This document shows, piece after piece, positions 1 through 10,900 of a stretch of 64,000 nt of DNA. This stretch comes from Larus michahellis (Eukaryota > Chordata > Aves > Charadriiformes > Laridae): NCBI RefSeq assembly GCF_964199755.1, contig NC_133896.1, positions 66,939,142 to 67,003,141 of the forward strand, given 5' to 3'. The position numbers and the translations under genes were made by a program. Within the stretch, counting starts at the first letter, position 1. The number at the start of each line of letters is the position of its first letter. The notes below the pieces were generated by a model. That model saw nothing but the letters and a program-made list of their open reading frames with translations. It did no database searches and had not been told where the DNA came from.

Positions 1-1601
1 ATCGAGCACCCTGTCACTCTCTTCCCTTTCAGTGACAACTGAAGCCGTAACTACTAACGCTGCAGCCTCCTTTTATCACCGCCTATGATATGTTCCTGGC
101 TCCCTCTCCCTCGTATGTAGGTGACCTAGCAATGCACTTTCCTTTGTCATCCTCCAGCTTCTTATGTACTTCTGAACCAACTTCCTTACTCCCTGCTCTA
201 AGGCCCCGTCGTTCTGTGCCTTTGCATCCCTAACTTTGCTCCTGCACACCTTTATTCTCTGCTCTCTCTCACCACTGTGGTTTCCTTTCCTCCTCCAAAC
301 ACGACCGCTTTTTTTTTCTTTTTTTTTCCTTTTTTTTTTCCTTTTTTTTTTTTTTGTTAATAAGTTGTTTTTCTCTTCCCCACTAGTGTCAGTAATGAAG
401 GACTCTTCTGAAAAAAAACCTTGTTGCTCTCTCCCTGGCTGCTGACAGGGAGAGTTGTCCCCAGCGAGTCAAAAGAAATGCTGTCCCTGGTGGGTGCAAC
501 CAGCTGGCTGGAAGGAGAGGGTGTCCCACATGCTTCTGTCTCAGGTGTGAAGGAGAGAAGGGAAGAGCCCGGGAGAGAAAAGAAACCACTTCGGGAAGGA
601 GAGAGCGAATCAGTCCGGCGTATGGAGGAGACTTCCCCTGTGCCTTAGAAATTGGTTTCTCTCTCTGTGACGCTGAGCACCTCCTGGACTGGAGGGGACC
701 ATCCCTTGCGCTTCAGTTCGGATAGACCCGCCACGTGCTTCTTCGGCTGCGGCAAATCCTCTGCTGGGGAAATCAGCTGTGTCAGCCGCTGCGGAGAGGA
801 AGTCTCTGTTAATTAAGCTGATAAACAAACTGACACCCAATAGTGATCCACAACCATTGCTGGGGGCAAAGGCATCTAGAGAGCTAACGTTCTCAGCTCC
901 CTGCTCCTTTCCTGACGAATGGCTGTGAAAAGGAGAGAAAGGAGAGCAGGCTCACTTTAACTGCTCTCAGTGACCATTATTCCACCTGTGGGCTCAAACC
1001 TGGGCCGTGGATTGACAACCCGACATACAGGGCTCCTCACAAGCATGGTTCTGGGAGAAAGGATGTTAGAGAGTAGCCCCACAGACATTTTCTATGACCA
1101 TGGAAAAACCACCCAAAGCTCCCTATGCCAAGGAGCTGTGCTTCCCACTGATTTTTGGTGGGATCTGTGGAGCCTTCCAAATGGTCTGGCCATCAGAAAG
1201 TGCCGGGCATCTCCGACTATGGTCCGAAACAGGGTGGCGGGTGATACCTACCCCTGTGGCGCTTCCCTGGTAAAGCAGCCCTTCCACAGACTGGTTCCTG
1301 CTCCCAAGCCATGCCAGCTCCCTCTCGCAGCCAGGCAGGCCATGGTGGGGCAGGCACCAGCAGGGGCTGTGGGGCAGCTGCCTGCCCTCAGCTCCCCCCA
1401 TCCTCCCCAATGCCACCAGTGCTGCAGGCTGTTCCACACACACGGACGCTAGTGTTGTCTCAGCTTTGGGGCAATTTATCCTTAAAAAAAAAATGCAAAG
1501 AACTTGGAGCTCTTTGGGCAAAAGTTGCCAGCCCGCAGAGAGAGCTGCTGTGAATTTCTGGGTTTTCTCATCCCATTTTTGAAGCCCCTCTGGTACCTCA
1601 C
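1..1601. other. non-coding DNA, distal last intron or 3' flank of SLC6A12
   Basis: No reading frame here resembles a known protein. A pyrimidine/T-rich tract lies at about 309-355. I searched the minus strand for a BGT1 tail (RLRQL start, short acidic tail, THL end) and did not find one. Confidence 0.6.
309..355. repeat. T-rich homopolymer tract
   Basis: About 47 bases consisting almost only of T, broken by a few C. It is poly(A) on the minus strand. It could be a low-complexity tract or a retroposon tail; no element body was recognised beside it. Confidence 0.8.
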
Positions 1602-2319
1602 TGTCCTGGTTTAAGGTAAAACAGAACCAATTTTCTGTTCTGTAATTTTACTTTTTAGCTGGGCCACTTCTAACTCTGAAATTAACAGCATATTGTTCAG
1701 AAACTGTTCGTTCTCAGAGTGATAAGACCTGATTATACCAAGGAATGGTATGCAGAGAGACTCGTGCTTATACTTATCGCTATAACAACCAAGGTCAGCT
1801 AACTTCGTTATTTACTTTCGGAAGCAGAAAAGCATAGAGGGGTCACACCTGTAGGGAGGAGATGACCCAAAACTGACCAACAGGGTATTCTATCCCATCA
1901 GCATCATGTTCAGTGTAAAAGCTAAGGGATCAAAGGGTCAAATCTCTTTCTTCAATGGCCGATGTCCTAGGAGGACCCTGTCTGTTCGTCTGCTTTTGAT
2001 CCCAATCCGAGCTTTCCTGACTCCTGATGTGGAAGCCAGCTCCTGTCCAGTCTGGGACTTTCCCTGTCCCTGATGGTGACGCGATCATCATCCTGGGAGC
2101 TGGATACGGTTTTGTATCTATTATATACTTTTTATTTTATTTTATTATTATTTATTATTTCATTATTTATTAATATTTTCATGAAAGTAGCTTAGTTCTT
2201 TTTTCTAAACTCATAAATCTCCTTATCTCTTCCTCTCTTTGTCTCTCTTTGGAGAGAGGGGTGGGGAAGGGGCCATCTGTCATTCTGGTTGGCCAATCCG
2301 GCCCAAACCACGATGCGCA
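1602..2319 (+). mobile_element. solo LTR, avian ERVL-like endogenous retrovirus
   Basis: The block starts tgtcctggttt, the usual start of a large group of avian LTRs. It contains the landmark sequence with cagggtattctatcccatca and a following catgttcagtgtaaaa (the U3/TATA-like part). Next comes an A/T-only stretch at about 2127-2185, then a G-rich part, and it ends near aaaccacgatgcgca, close to the usual terminal aaccacgaca. No gag, pol or env frame adjoins it, so it is a solo LTR left by recombination. The 5-bp flanks ctcac (1597-1601) and cacac (after 2319) differ at one base and may be the target duplication. Family naming is from memory. Confidence 0.8.
2127..2185. repeat. A/T-rich simple repeat inside the LTR
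   Basis: Imperfect repeats of TTTAT/TTAT over about 60 bases. The position fits the A/T-rich R region seen in related avian LTRs, so it is probably part of the element and not an independent microsatellite. Confidence 0.7.
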
Positions 2320-4798
2320 CACACACCCCTTCCTGAGCACTTAGGCTCATCCCAAAACCAAGTAACATGCCGTTTCCTGCAGCCACCTGCCCAGCTCCGT
2401 GGGCCAGCGTATCACTTCCCTGCTGAATACAGACTTTCACAGCTACTTTTTCGTGTTCAGGCCAGTGCACGCTCCCCCCTTGCAGAGAGCATCACAAGCA
2501 GAGCGGGGCATTCATCTGTGACTCGCTGGATTAATTTCAATGCTTTCACTCCTTGTGAAGTGCCTGCCAGGATCCCGGATTTTGCTCATTTATTCAAAAG
2601 TATTTGCCCAATGATTTCCGAAATCAGCCTTGGCCTGCAACTGCTCTGTGAGCAGTTCATTGCGAGTTTTCGGTCTTTGGAGCTGGAGCTGTCTTAATCA
2701 GCCACATTAGGAAACAACATTTGTGTTTCTTGGTCGGTCAGCTGTAACAAGAGGAATCAGTTCGTTGCAGTGACTGATCATAATTACCAATTACAAACTT
2801 GCTTTCAGTGAATATTTTGCAATATTCAGTTGAAAGGCACTGTGTCAGGAGCATCTGTGTCAGGAAATTAATTCACTACATTTCTGGGGTGTGACTGGAA
2901 AAAAGGAACAGGTAAGTTTTGAGAAAACCTGTTTTCAAAACAAGAGCTACTTTTCCAGGATGTATCATGTGATTGGCTTTGATTCTCCCTTGAATCAACC
3001 CAGGCTTAGCAGCTGATTCCTTCCTACATGCCTAAACCACATCCTTGGAAGTTTCTTCATGTTAATGTAACTGAGAAGTCCGCGGAAATTACAACTAATA
3101 TCATCTAAACCAGGGCAAATATAAAAGCCCTCAAACTGAAATCAATTTCTCGGATGTGCTGTAAAATTAGCATTAACACTACTCACAGCCACATTTAAGT
3201 CCAAAGGCTCAAAGCACTTTGCAACAGGTGAGAAATGTTGCTTGTGTAGCAGGAAGGACATTCTGGCAACTACTTCACTGACGGCTCCGAGCCCTCATTT
3301 AGACATATGAAACATCAGAGCTGTGGGGAGTCAGACATTTTGTGAGCCTCCCAGTCAAACTCTTCAAACTGATCACGGGAAAGGACAGATGCATTACCCC
3401 TAAATGGCTGGGAGCACAGGAGAGGGCTGTAAGAGGCAAGACTCAAGGTCTGAACTTGGAGGAAATCACATCACAGCACAAGATTCACCTGGAGTTCCTC
3501 TTATTGGGAGGTGTACAGCTCCTAGCTCCCTCCTAACCTTGCCATCTCTTCATGGCTACCGACAGCAACCAGAAGGCCCAAGGGCCAAAGGCCGCTGAAC
3601 AGGAACTGTTTCATAGCATCGTACTTCTCCACCTCCTTTGCCTGCATGGCTTGTGTCCCTCTCACTGTGTCACTGAAGACTTCTTGCTAGTGTCCCTGTC
3701 TGGGCATTGCACTGTATCTTCTCCTGAGCCTGAGATGGGCATTAGCCAGCTCTGCCACAATTCCTGTCACTCCTTATTAAGTCACATCTCCCAGCCAGCA
3801 AATAAGAGCCCCCGTGGGCACAGATTCACCTTCCCTGAGGCAATGAAGCCGATGAGGACATCCTGCACCCATCCTGGCCCTGGCTGTGTTGGCAGTGCAG
3901 GTTCCTCTTCCCCATGACCCCACAATGTGACTGTCACACCTACACCACAGTCACAGGGATGCTCCTGTCCCCTGTTCACCTTCTGCCCACCCCAATCAGC
4001 TGCAGATGAGCCTACAGTCAGTGAGGATGAGGAAGGACCAGAAGAGAAATTGTGCAGAACTTAATATGCACTGTACACCACTCAGGTCTTTCTTCATGGG
4101 TCAGGTGGTGAGTCATCTCTATGACATTACCTTCCTAGACATGCATCTTCCTAGGACAAGGTGTTTACAGTGAAAGAGGACAGATTTGGGCATGGCACAG
4201 GGTAGACCTTTACAGCTCTGTGAGTATGTCTTCCTTAATAGCCAGATGTCATTTCTTCACAAAAAATAACACAGTCCTGACCCAGGACTAAAAGGGGATC
4301 AGGGCCAAAGGACAAGAAGTAAAGGCAAAACAGATCCTGGTTTTGCACCTGGATTGCACTGGTAGTAGTCAGTAACGAAAGAGGAGACAAGGGTGGTGGC
4401 ATGCCATCTTTACTTACATGGCCAGCAGGACCACCTGAATCATAAACCAAACAATCTGCCTGTCACCTCAGGTAGCTCACACTGAGGGGGTTCTCTGCCA
4501 CCCAGTGGAGCCAGTGTTAGAGATGCTCTGCATATGTCTACACGCTGCCCAGAGCATGGTGGTGCAACGTCTCATGGGAGACTCTGGACATTTGATGATC
4601 GCCCTGGAAGCTGTGCTGAGACTCTTCAAGCCCTCCAAATTGCTAGCTAGAGCTACAGGGCATTCTGGGCAAGGGCCACTCTCATCCAAGTTGTCTTCTC
4701 AGAGGAGAAATATGCCATGTACATCTTCCCTGCAGCCCTTCCCATGAGACGTCTGGGGGAAGCAGCAGCAACTCACCCAGTGACCACAATCCCAATAC
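2320..4798. other. non-coding DNA, last intron of SLC6A12
   Basis: This lies directly downstream of the exon 13 donor. No stretch matches the expected C-terminal exon. Composition is ordinary unique DNA without recognised repeats. Confidence 0.6.
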
Positions 4799-4969
4799 CT
4801 GCTTCAGGGGTCCTTTGGTCTTCACGAGGATGAAGAGGGCGTAGAGAGGAATGCAGACCATGGAGGAGAGTGCCATCAGCCAGCCCACCACGTACCCCCA
4901 GGGTGGGTACACGTAGAAATTGTTGTATTTCAAGGGTGTGTACTTGATCAGGGAAAACAGGAAGACAGC
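4799..4969 (-). CDS. SLC6A12: SLC6A12 coding exon 13 (TM12)
   Basis: A 171-nt exon, exactly 57 codons, residues 504-560. It starts [20 protein letters not shown] and continues [20 protein letters not shown], ending [16 protein letters not shown] is BGT1-like. The donor gtattg follows. Reading through the donor would add 38 codons before a stop at 4682-4684, but that stretch does not resemble any BGT1 tail. A normal tail exon starting near RLRQL is expected next and was not found. Confidence 0.94.
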
Positions 4970-7900
4970 CTGAGGAGCAGAAAACACAGACGTAGCCAGA
5001 GCAAAGGGAACAGCAAAGCTGGGCAGCCTGGCCACCCTGCAAGCACCAGCTGGGTGGCAATCATAGAATCATAGAATCTTCATGGTTGGAAAGGACCTTT
5101 GAGATCATTTAGTGCGACCATACACACACACACAGAAAAACCCTACAATCTCTGCCCTGAAGTGCCACATCTAGACATTTCTTAAATACCTCTAGGGATG
5201 GTGACTCAACCACCTCCCTGGGCAGGCTGTTCCAGTGCCTGACCACTCTTTCAGTAAAGTAATTCTTCGTAATATCTAATCTAAACCTCCCCTGCCACAA
5301 CTTCAGACCATTTCCTCTGGTTCTGTCATTATTCACCTGGGAGAAGAGGCCAACACCCACCTCCCTACAACTTCCTTTCAGGTAGTTGTAGAGGGCAATG
5401 AGGTCTCCCCTCAGCCTCCTCCTCTTCAAGCTAAACATGTCCAGCTCCCTCAGCCTCTCCTCATATGACTTGGTCTCCAGACCCCTCACCAGCCTGGTAG
5501 CTCTCAATGAGTGTGATGTCTTGCACAAGCTACCATGGACCTTGCTAGCTGCAGCGAAGCAGAGCTTGGTCCATGCTGACCACTCAAGGAGTTATCTCAG
5601 AGCCAGGACCAGGCTTCTCTGCAGTGTGAAGCCTTTAGACTTCTTAAGGTTCAACTTAAGCAAAGTTGGCAGCAGCTTTGAGAGTCCAGCAACATTGAGA
5701 CAGCCATTTATTCATATCAAAGTCAGGAATTGTTGTTGTCCCTGGCAGAAGCCCTCCAGAAGTACCACGTGGGCACAGATTTACCCCTCTTGGGGCTCTC
5801 TAGCCACAGAACTCTAGATGATTTGGGCTGGATCAGGCTTGCTTTGAAAATGTCCCTGGTATTGAACTTCTGCTGGAGCCTGAGGACAGAGGACTAGAAA
5901 TCTTTTTTAAGCTGTAGCTATAGATCCCACCTGTGTTCCCACTGAGGTCAAAGAAAACAACTCTCAACACCAGATGCGGGAGCAGAATTTGGCTCAGAAA
6001 TCATGTAAAAATCAGTGGAGCAAGACTGGACATAAACTCAAAACAGGCAAGAACTCGCCTGACTTAAGGTGCATTTTCTTTAAACACAGTTGTCACAGAA
6101 GTTTTAAAAGAGATTTAATAACATAGAAAGCAAATGGCCGTGGAAAGACATTTCTGAACCACGGGAGGTCACAGGAACACAGGCTGAAGCAAGTATCTCA
6201 GAACAGGGTAATTTTCACTGCTATTCTATTCAAAAGTAATTTGGCCAAACCTCTCCAGACTTTGAGGATATATTTCCCTTTGCCTTTGCAGTAAACAAGT
6301 TGCTTTTCAGGCTCAATTAATTTTCCAGGCAAAAGATAAGGCTTTACAAAAGAAATAAATTACCTCCTCAGCTATGGACAAGCTTCTGCTTCTCCATAGC
6401 AGTTTGAAAAAATTACAGCAGCACCTTGAAGATAAATCAGCCTTTTCTACTGAGAACCAAGGGACCCAGAATAGTATGCCATGTTGTCATAATTGCACTT
6501 ACCAAGCACAGACCTGGGGTGAACACCAGCCAGCATATCTTGATTAAAGGCCAGGGCCGGAAACCAATCATGTCCTCAATGTTGTCGTAGAAGCGGTTGG
6601 CACCTTGGCCACCAGCCAGCACAGAGACAAAGTCAGAGGTCAGATCATTGTTGTTTCCTCAAACCGCTATTCGCATCAGATCCCAATTTTCGTTATCCTC
6701 AGTGTTTAGTCCCAGCAAAAACATGGCTATCCTAATAACATAGTAGCAAGTAACAGGCTTTTCTGGCATTGAAAAGGCCCATCTGTGGCTAAATACAGAT
6801 TAAGGTCTTTAACTTCAGCCATAAGTTATCAGAAAGCTTGACGAAGAAGAAATGCCCTGTCCCTCAGAGAGCAGCAGCTGTAAGTGAGAGGATGCAGCCC
6901 GTGCACCACTAAGAGCTGGTGAGGACTGGCACAAGGCAAGGAGGGGTGTCTGGTTTATAGGTCATCAAGGGAAAGCTCTTGCATGTTGAGCCCACAGGAT
7001 TGTGTGAGCCCAGAGTGCTAAATGGAACAAAGAGAGTAGGGGACACCAAACAAAACCCTCTCTTTGTAACACATCAGCACACCAGGGAAGTCATGTCAAG
7101 AATCTGAACTGAGCTGGGCATTTCGCTTGTTATCAAGAGCCTGCTTTCCACAGAATATTTTATTTTTGGCCTAAACGCGGAAGACCTGGCAATTCAAACT
7201 CTGCTGGAAACCAAATCTTCTGTCTGCAAGTGCTGCTGTACTGTCCAATGGGAGATGTCTTGCGGGTGCCTGATCTCCTTCTCTTCTCATTACTTTCACT
7301 TACTAGATTATGTTGTTCACAGTATGTGGTACCCACCTGAATCTCAAGGTGCACCAGAGTGGGATATACATCTGAAGAACACCTAAAAGTCCTGCCACTG
7401 GCCAGACCCTAACCATTGACTCTTCCCAACCCAAAGCACAAAGAGAAAATGCCTGCAATGGTATATAGAGGAGATGATGTAACACAGATGGACTTCAGCA
7501 GACCTTGTAGTAAGCTCTAAGATGTCTTCAAAGATCAAATGTTTAGTGTTGTCCAGAAAGAGATGTGAAATTAAGAAGAATCAAAAAGTCATTCATAAGA
7601 TGCTCTAACATCTTCCTAACTAGAGTTAACTAGATGTACTATATTGTACTGCCTCAGGTGAAATAGGCAACAATATTAGACAAAAAAATGGGAGAAAGCC
7701 TGTTCAGTTAAGCACCTCTGGGATAATACCATATTTATCTTATCGAAGTTTTGTCACAGTGCTTAGCTGATAAAGGGATCTGCCTTCAGGGGTGTTCATC
7801 CAGCTGTGAACTTATGGTCATGCCACGGTTCCCACCTGCAAGCATGATGAGATGAGACCTGGCTTCTTTACATCTTAACACCAGAAGGCTGGGGTGGGGA

Positions 7901-10900
7901 AAATACACGCCTAGAGGATTGGCCTCACCTGCAAGTGTTTAGGGTTTCATAAAACCATGTTGAGCTTCTTGTCACCAACACTCTCAAGTCCTTCTCCTCA
8001 GGGCTGCTCTCAAGCCATTCTCCACCCAACCTGTATTTGTGCTTGGGATTGCCCCGATCCACATGCGGGACCTTGCACTTGGCCTTGTTGAACTTCATGA
8101 GGTTGCCACAGGCCCGCCTCTCAAGCCTGTCGAGGTCCCTCTGGATGGCATCCCTTCCCACCAGCATGTTGACTGCACCACACAGCTTGGTGTCGTCAGC
8201 AAACTTACTGAGGATGCACCCAATCCCACTGTCCATGTCACCGACAAAGATGTTTACCTGCACCAGTCCCAATACCAAGCCCTGAGGAAGGCCACTTGTC
8301 ACTGGTCTCCACTTGGACATCGAGCTGTTGACTGCAACTCTTAGAGTGAGACCACCCAGCCTTATCCACTTATCCACTGCATAGTCCATTCATCAAATCC
8401 ATGTCTCTCCAATTTAGAGACCAGGATGTTGTGCAGAATAGTGTCAAATGCTTTGAACAAGTTCAGGTAGATGATGTCAGTTGCTCTTCCCTTATCCACA
8501 AGCACTTGTAAAAGGCCATTGTAAGAATGTAAAAGGCCATTGTAAAAGGCCGGCAAATTTGTCAGGCCCATAGTGAAGCCATGTTGGCTGTCACCAATCA
8601 CCTCCTTCTTTTTCATGTGCCTTAGCATAGTTTCCAACAGCATCTGCTCCATGATCTTGCTGGGCACAGAGGTGAGACTGACTGGCCTGTATTTCCCCAG
8701 GTCTTCCTTTTTCTCTTTTTAAAAATGGAAGTTATATTTCCCCTTTTCCAGTCAGCAGGAACTTCACCGGACTGCCATCACTTCTCAAATATGATGGATA
8801 GTGGCTTGGCAACTCCATCCACTAGTTCCCTCAGGACTCACAGATGCATCTCATCAAGTCCCATGGACTTGTGCACCTTCAAGATCCTTAGATGGTCTCA
8901 AACGTGACCTTCTCCTACAGTGGGCGGTTCTTCCTTCTCCCAGCCCCTGCCTTTTCTTTCTGAGACTGGGACAGTGTGGCTAGAGCACTTGCTGGTGAAG
9001 ACTGAGGCAGAAAAGTCATTGAGTACTTCAGCCTTCTCCATATCCCAGGTGACCAGGTCTCCTCTTTCCTTCCTGAGAGGGCCCACATTTTCCCTAGTCT
9101 TCCTTTTATCACTGGCGTACCTGTAGAAGCTTTTCTTGTTGCCCTTGACATCCCTGTCCAGATTTAACTCTCTCTGGGCTTTAACTTTCCTAACCTGATC
9201 CCTGGCTCCTTGGAAAATTTCTCTGTATTCCTCTCAGGCTACCTGTCCTTGCTTCCACCCTCCCTAGGCTTCCTTTTTGTGTTTGAGTTTGTCCAGGAGC
9301 TCCTTGTTCAGCCAGGCCTCCTGGCATTTTTGCCTGACTTCCTCTTTGTTGGGATGCATTGCTCCTGAGCTTGGAGGAGGTGATCCTTGAATATTAACCA
9401 GCTTTCTTGGGCCCATCTTCCCTCCAGGGCTTTATCCCATGGTACTCTACCAAGCAGATCCATGAAGAGCCCAAAGTCTGCTCTCCTGAAGTTCAGGGTA
9501 GCGAGCTTGCTCTGTGCCCTCCTTGCTGCTCTATGGATCTTGAACTCCACCATTTCATGGTCACTACAGCCAAGGCTGCCCTTGACCTTCACAGTCCCCA
9601 CCAGCCCCTCCTTGTTGGCGAGAACAAGGTCCAGCATAGCATGTCACCTCATTGTCTCCTCTATCACTTGGAGAAGGAAGTTATCATTAATGCATTCCAG
9701 GAACCTTCTGGGTTGCTTATGCCCTGCTGTGTTGTCCCTCCAACAGATATCGGGGTGGCTGAGGTCCTTCATGAGGACCAGGGTTTGTGAACGTGAGGCT
9801 GCCCCTATCTGTTTATAGAGGGACTCATCTGCTTGGTCTTCCTGGTTGGGTGGCCTGTGGCAGACCCCCACTGTAACATCGCCTGTCCTGGCCCTCCCTT
9901 TAATCCTGACCCATAAGCTCTTGTTAGGCTTCTCATCCATTCCTGGGAGGAGCTCCATGCACTCCAGCTGGTCCTTGACATAGAGGGTGACACCTCCCTC
10001 CTCATGTCCCCTGCCTGTCCTTCCCGAAGAGCCTGTATCCTTCCATTACAACACTCCAGTCATAGGAGCCATCCCACCACATCTCTGTAACGCCCATGAG
10101 ACCATAGCCCTGCAGGCACACACATCTTGAACTCCTGTTGTTCAGTGGTGAGTTTTATTTTGGTTTGTGTTTTTATGTCTTAGAATTAAATTCTTGTATT
10201 ATGTTTCCTTTAAATATTTGAAATCTACAAAATATGTTGTGTGGGCTTTTCTTTTTTGTAATTCTTTGCATTATTTTCTATATCCCATGACTAATGCTTG
10301 CAGGAAGGCTCTTTTAAACCCAGCTTTTTGAAGTATTTAGGCTGGGGGGGCAGGTTCTTTGAACACCTCATTGTTCCCATCTTGAGTTGGCAAGTTAACA
10401 AGCAAGTAGCCTCAAGCAAAGACAACAAGCTGTGGCATATCAAGGGACACAGCCTTGTGTGGGAGCCCAGCCTACACCAGAGAACAGAACCCTAAATTTC
10501 CAGGCTGTAAATATCATGAGGTTTCAGATAGCATTTCCGAAAATATACTGGGGATGAAAGGGAGATGGCATAAAAAATTTATTTTGCCAAAAAGACAAAG
10601 TCTGTCACAGGGTGAAAAAAAAAAAAGGAGAGCGATAAAAATGATGTAACTTGCAGTTTAGAATATGAGTATAGCACAGTCTCTTATACCATACAGTGTT
10701 TCCACCGAAACACTGTGATATCAGATATATGACAGATAAATACATTCATAACACAGCTTTGTGGAAGCCAAAGTTTCACTACAAATTTGGATCTAGGATC
10801 TAGTGGAAGAGACATAGCAATTAAAGAAATACAAAGATGCCAAACAAAAAGAAAGATGTAACAGACATCCATCCTCCACCAAGAAAATAACCCAAAATTT

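Noticed and set aside
2700..3300. A/T-rich block downstream of the LTR as a possible conserved enhancer
   Set aside because: It looks like ordinary unique sequence; without a multi-species alignment there is nothing to support a regulatory call.
7925..10140. Several 60-150 codon frames as host genes
   Set aside because: They are pieces of CR1 ORF2 (FADD reverse transcriptase motif, endonuclease motifs) broken by frameshifts.
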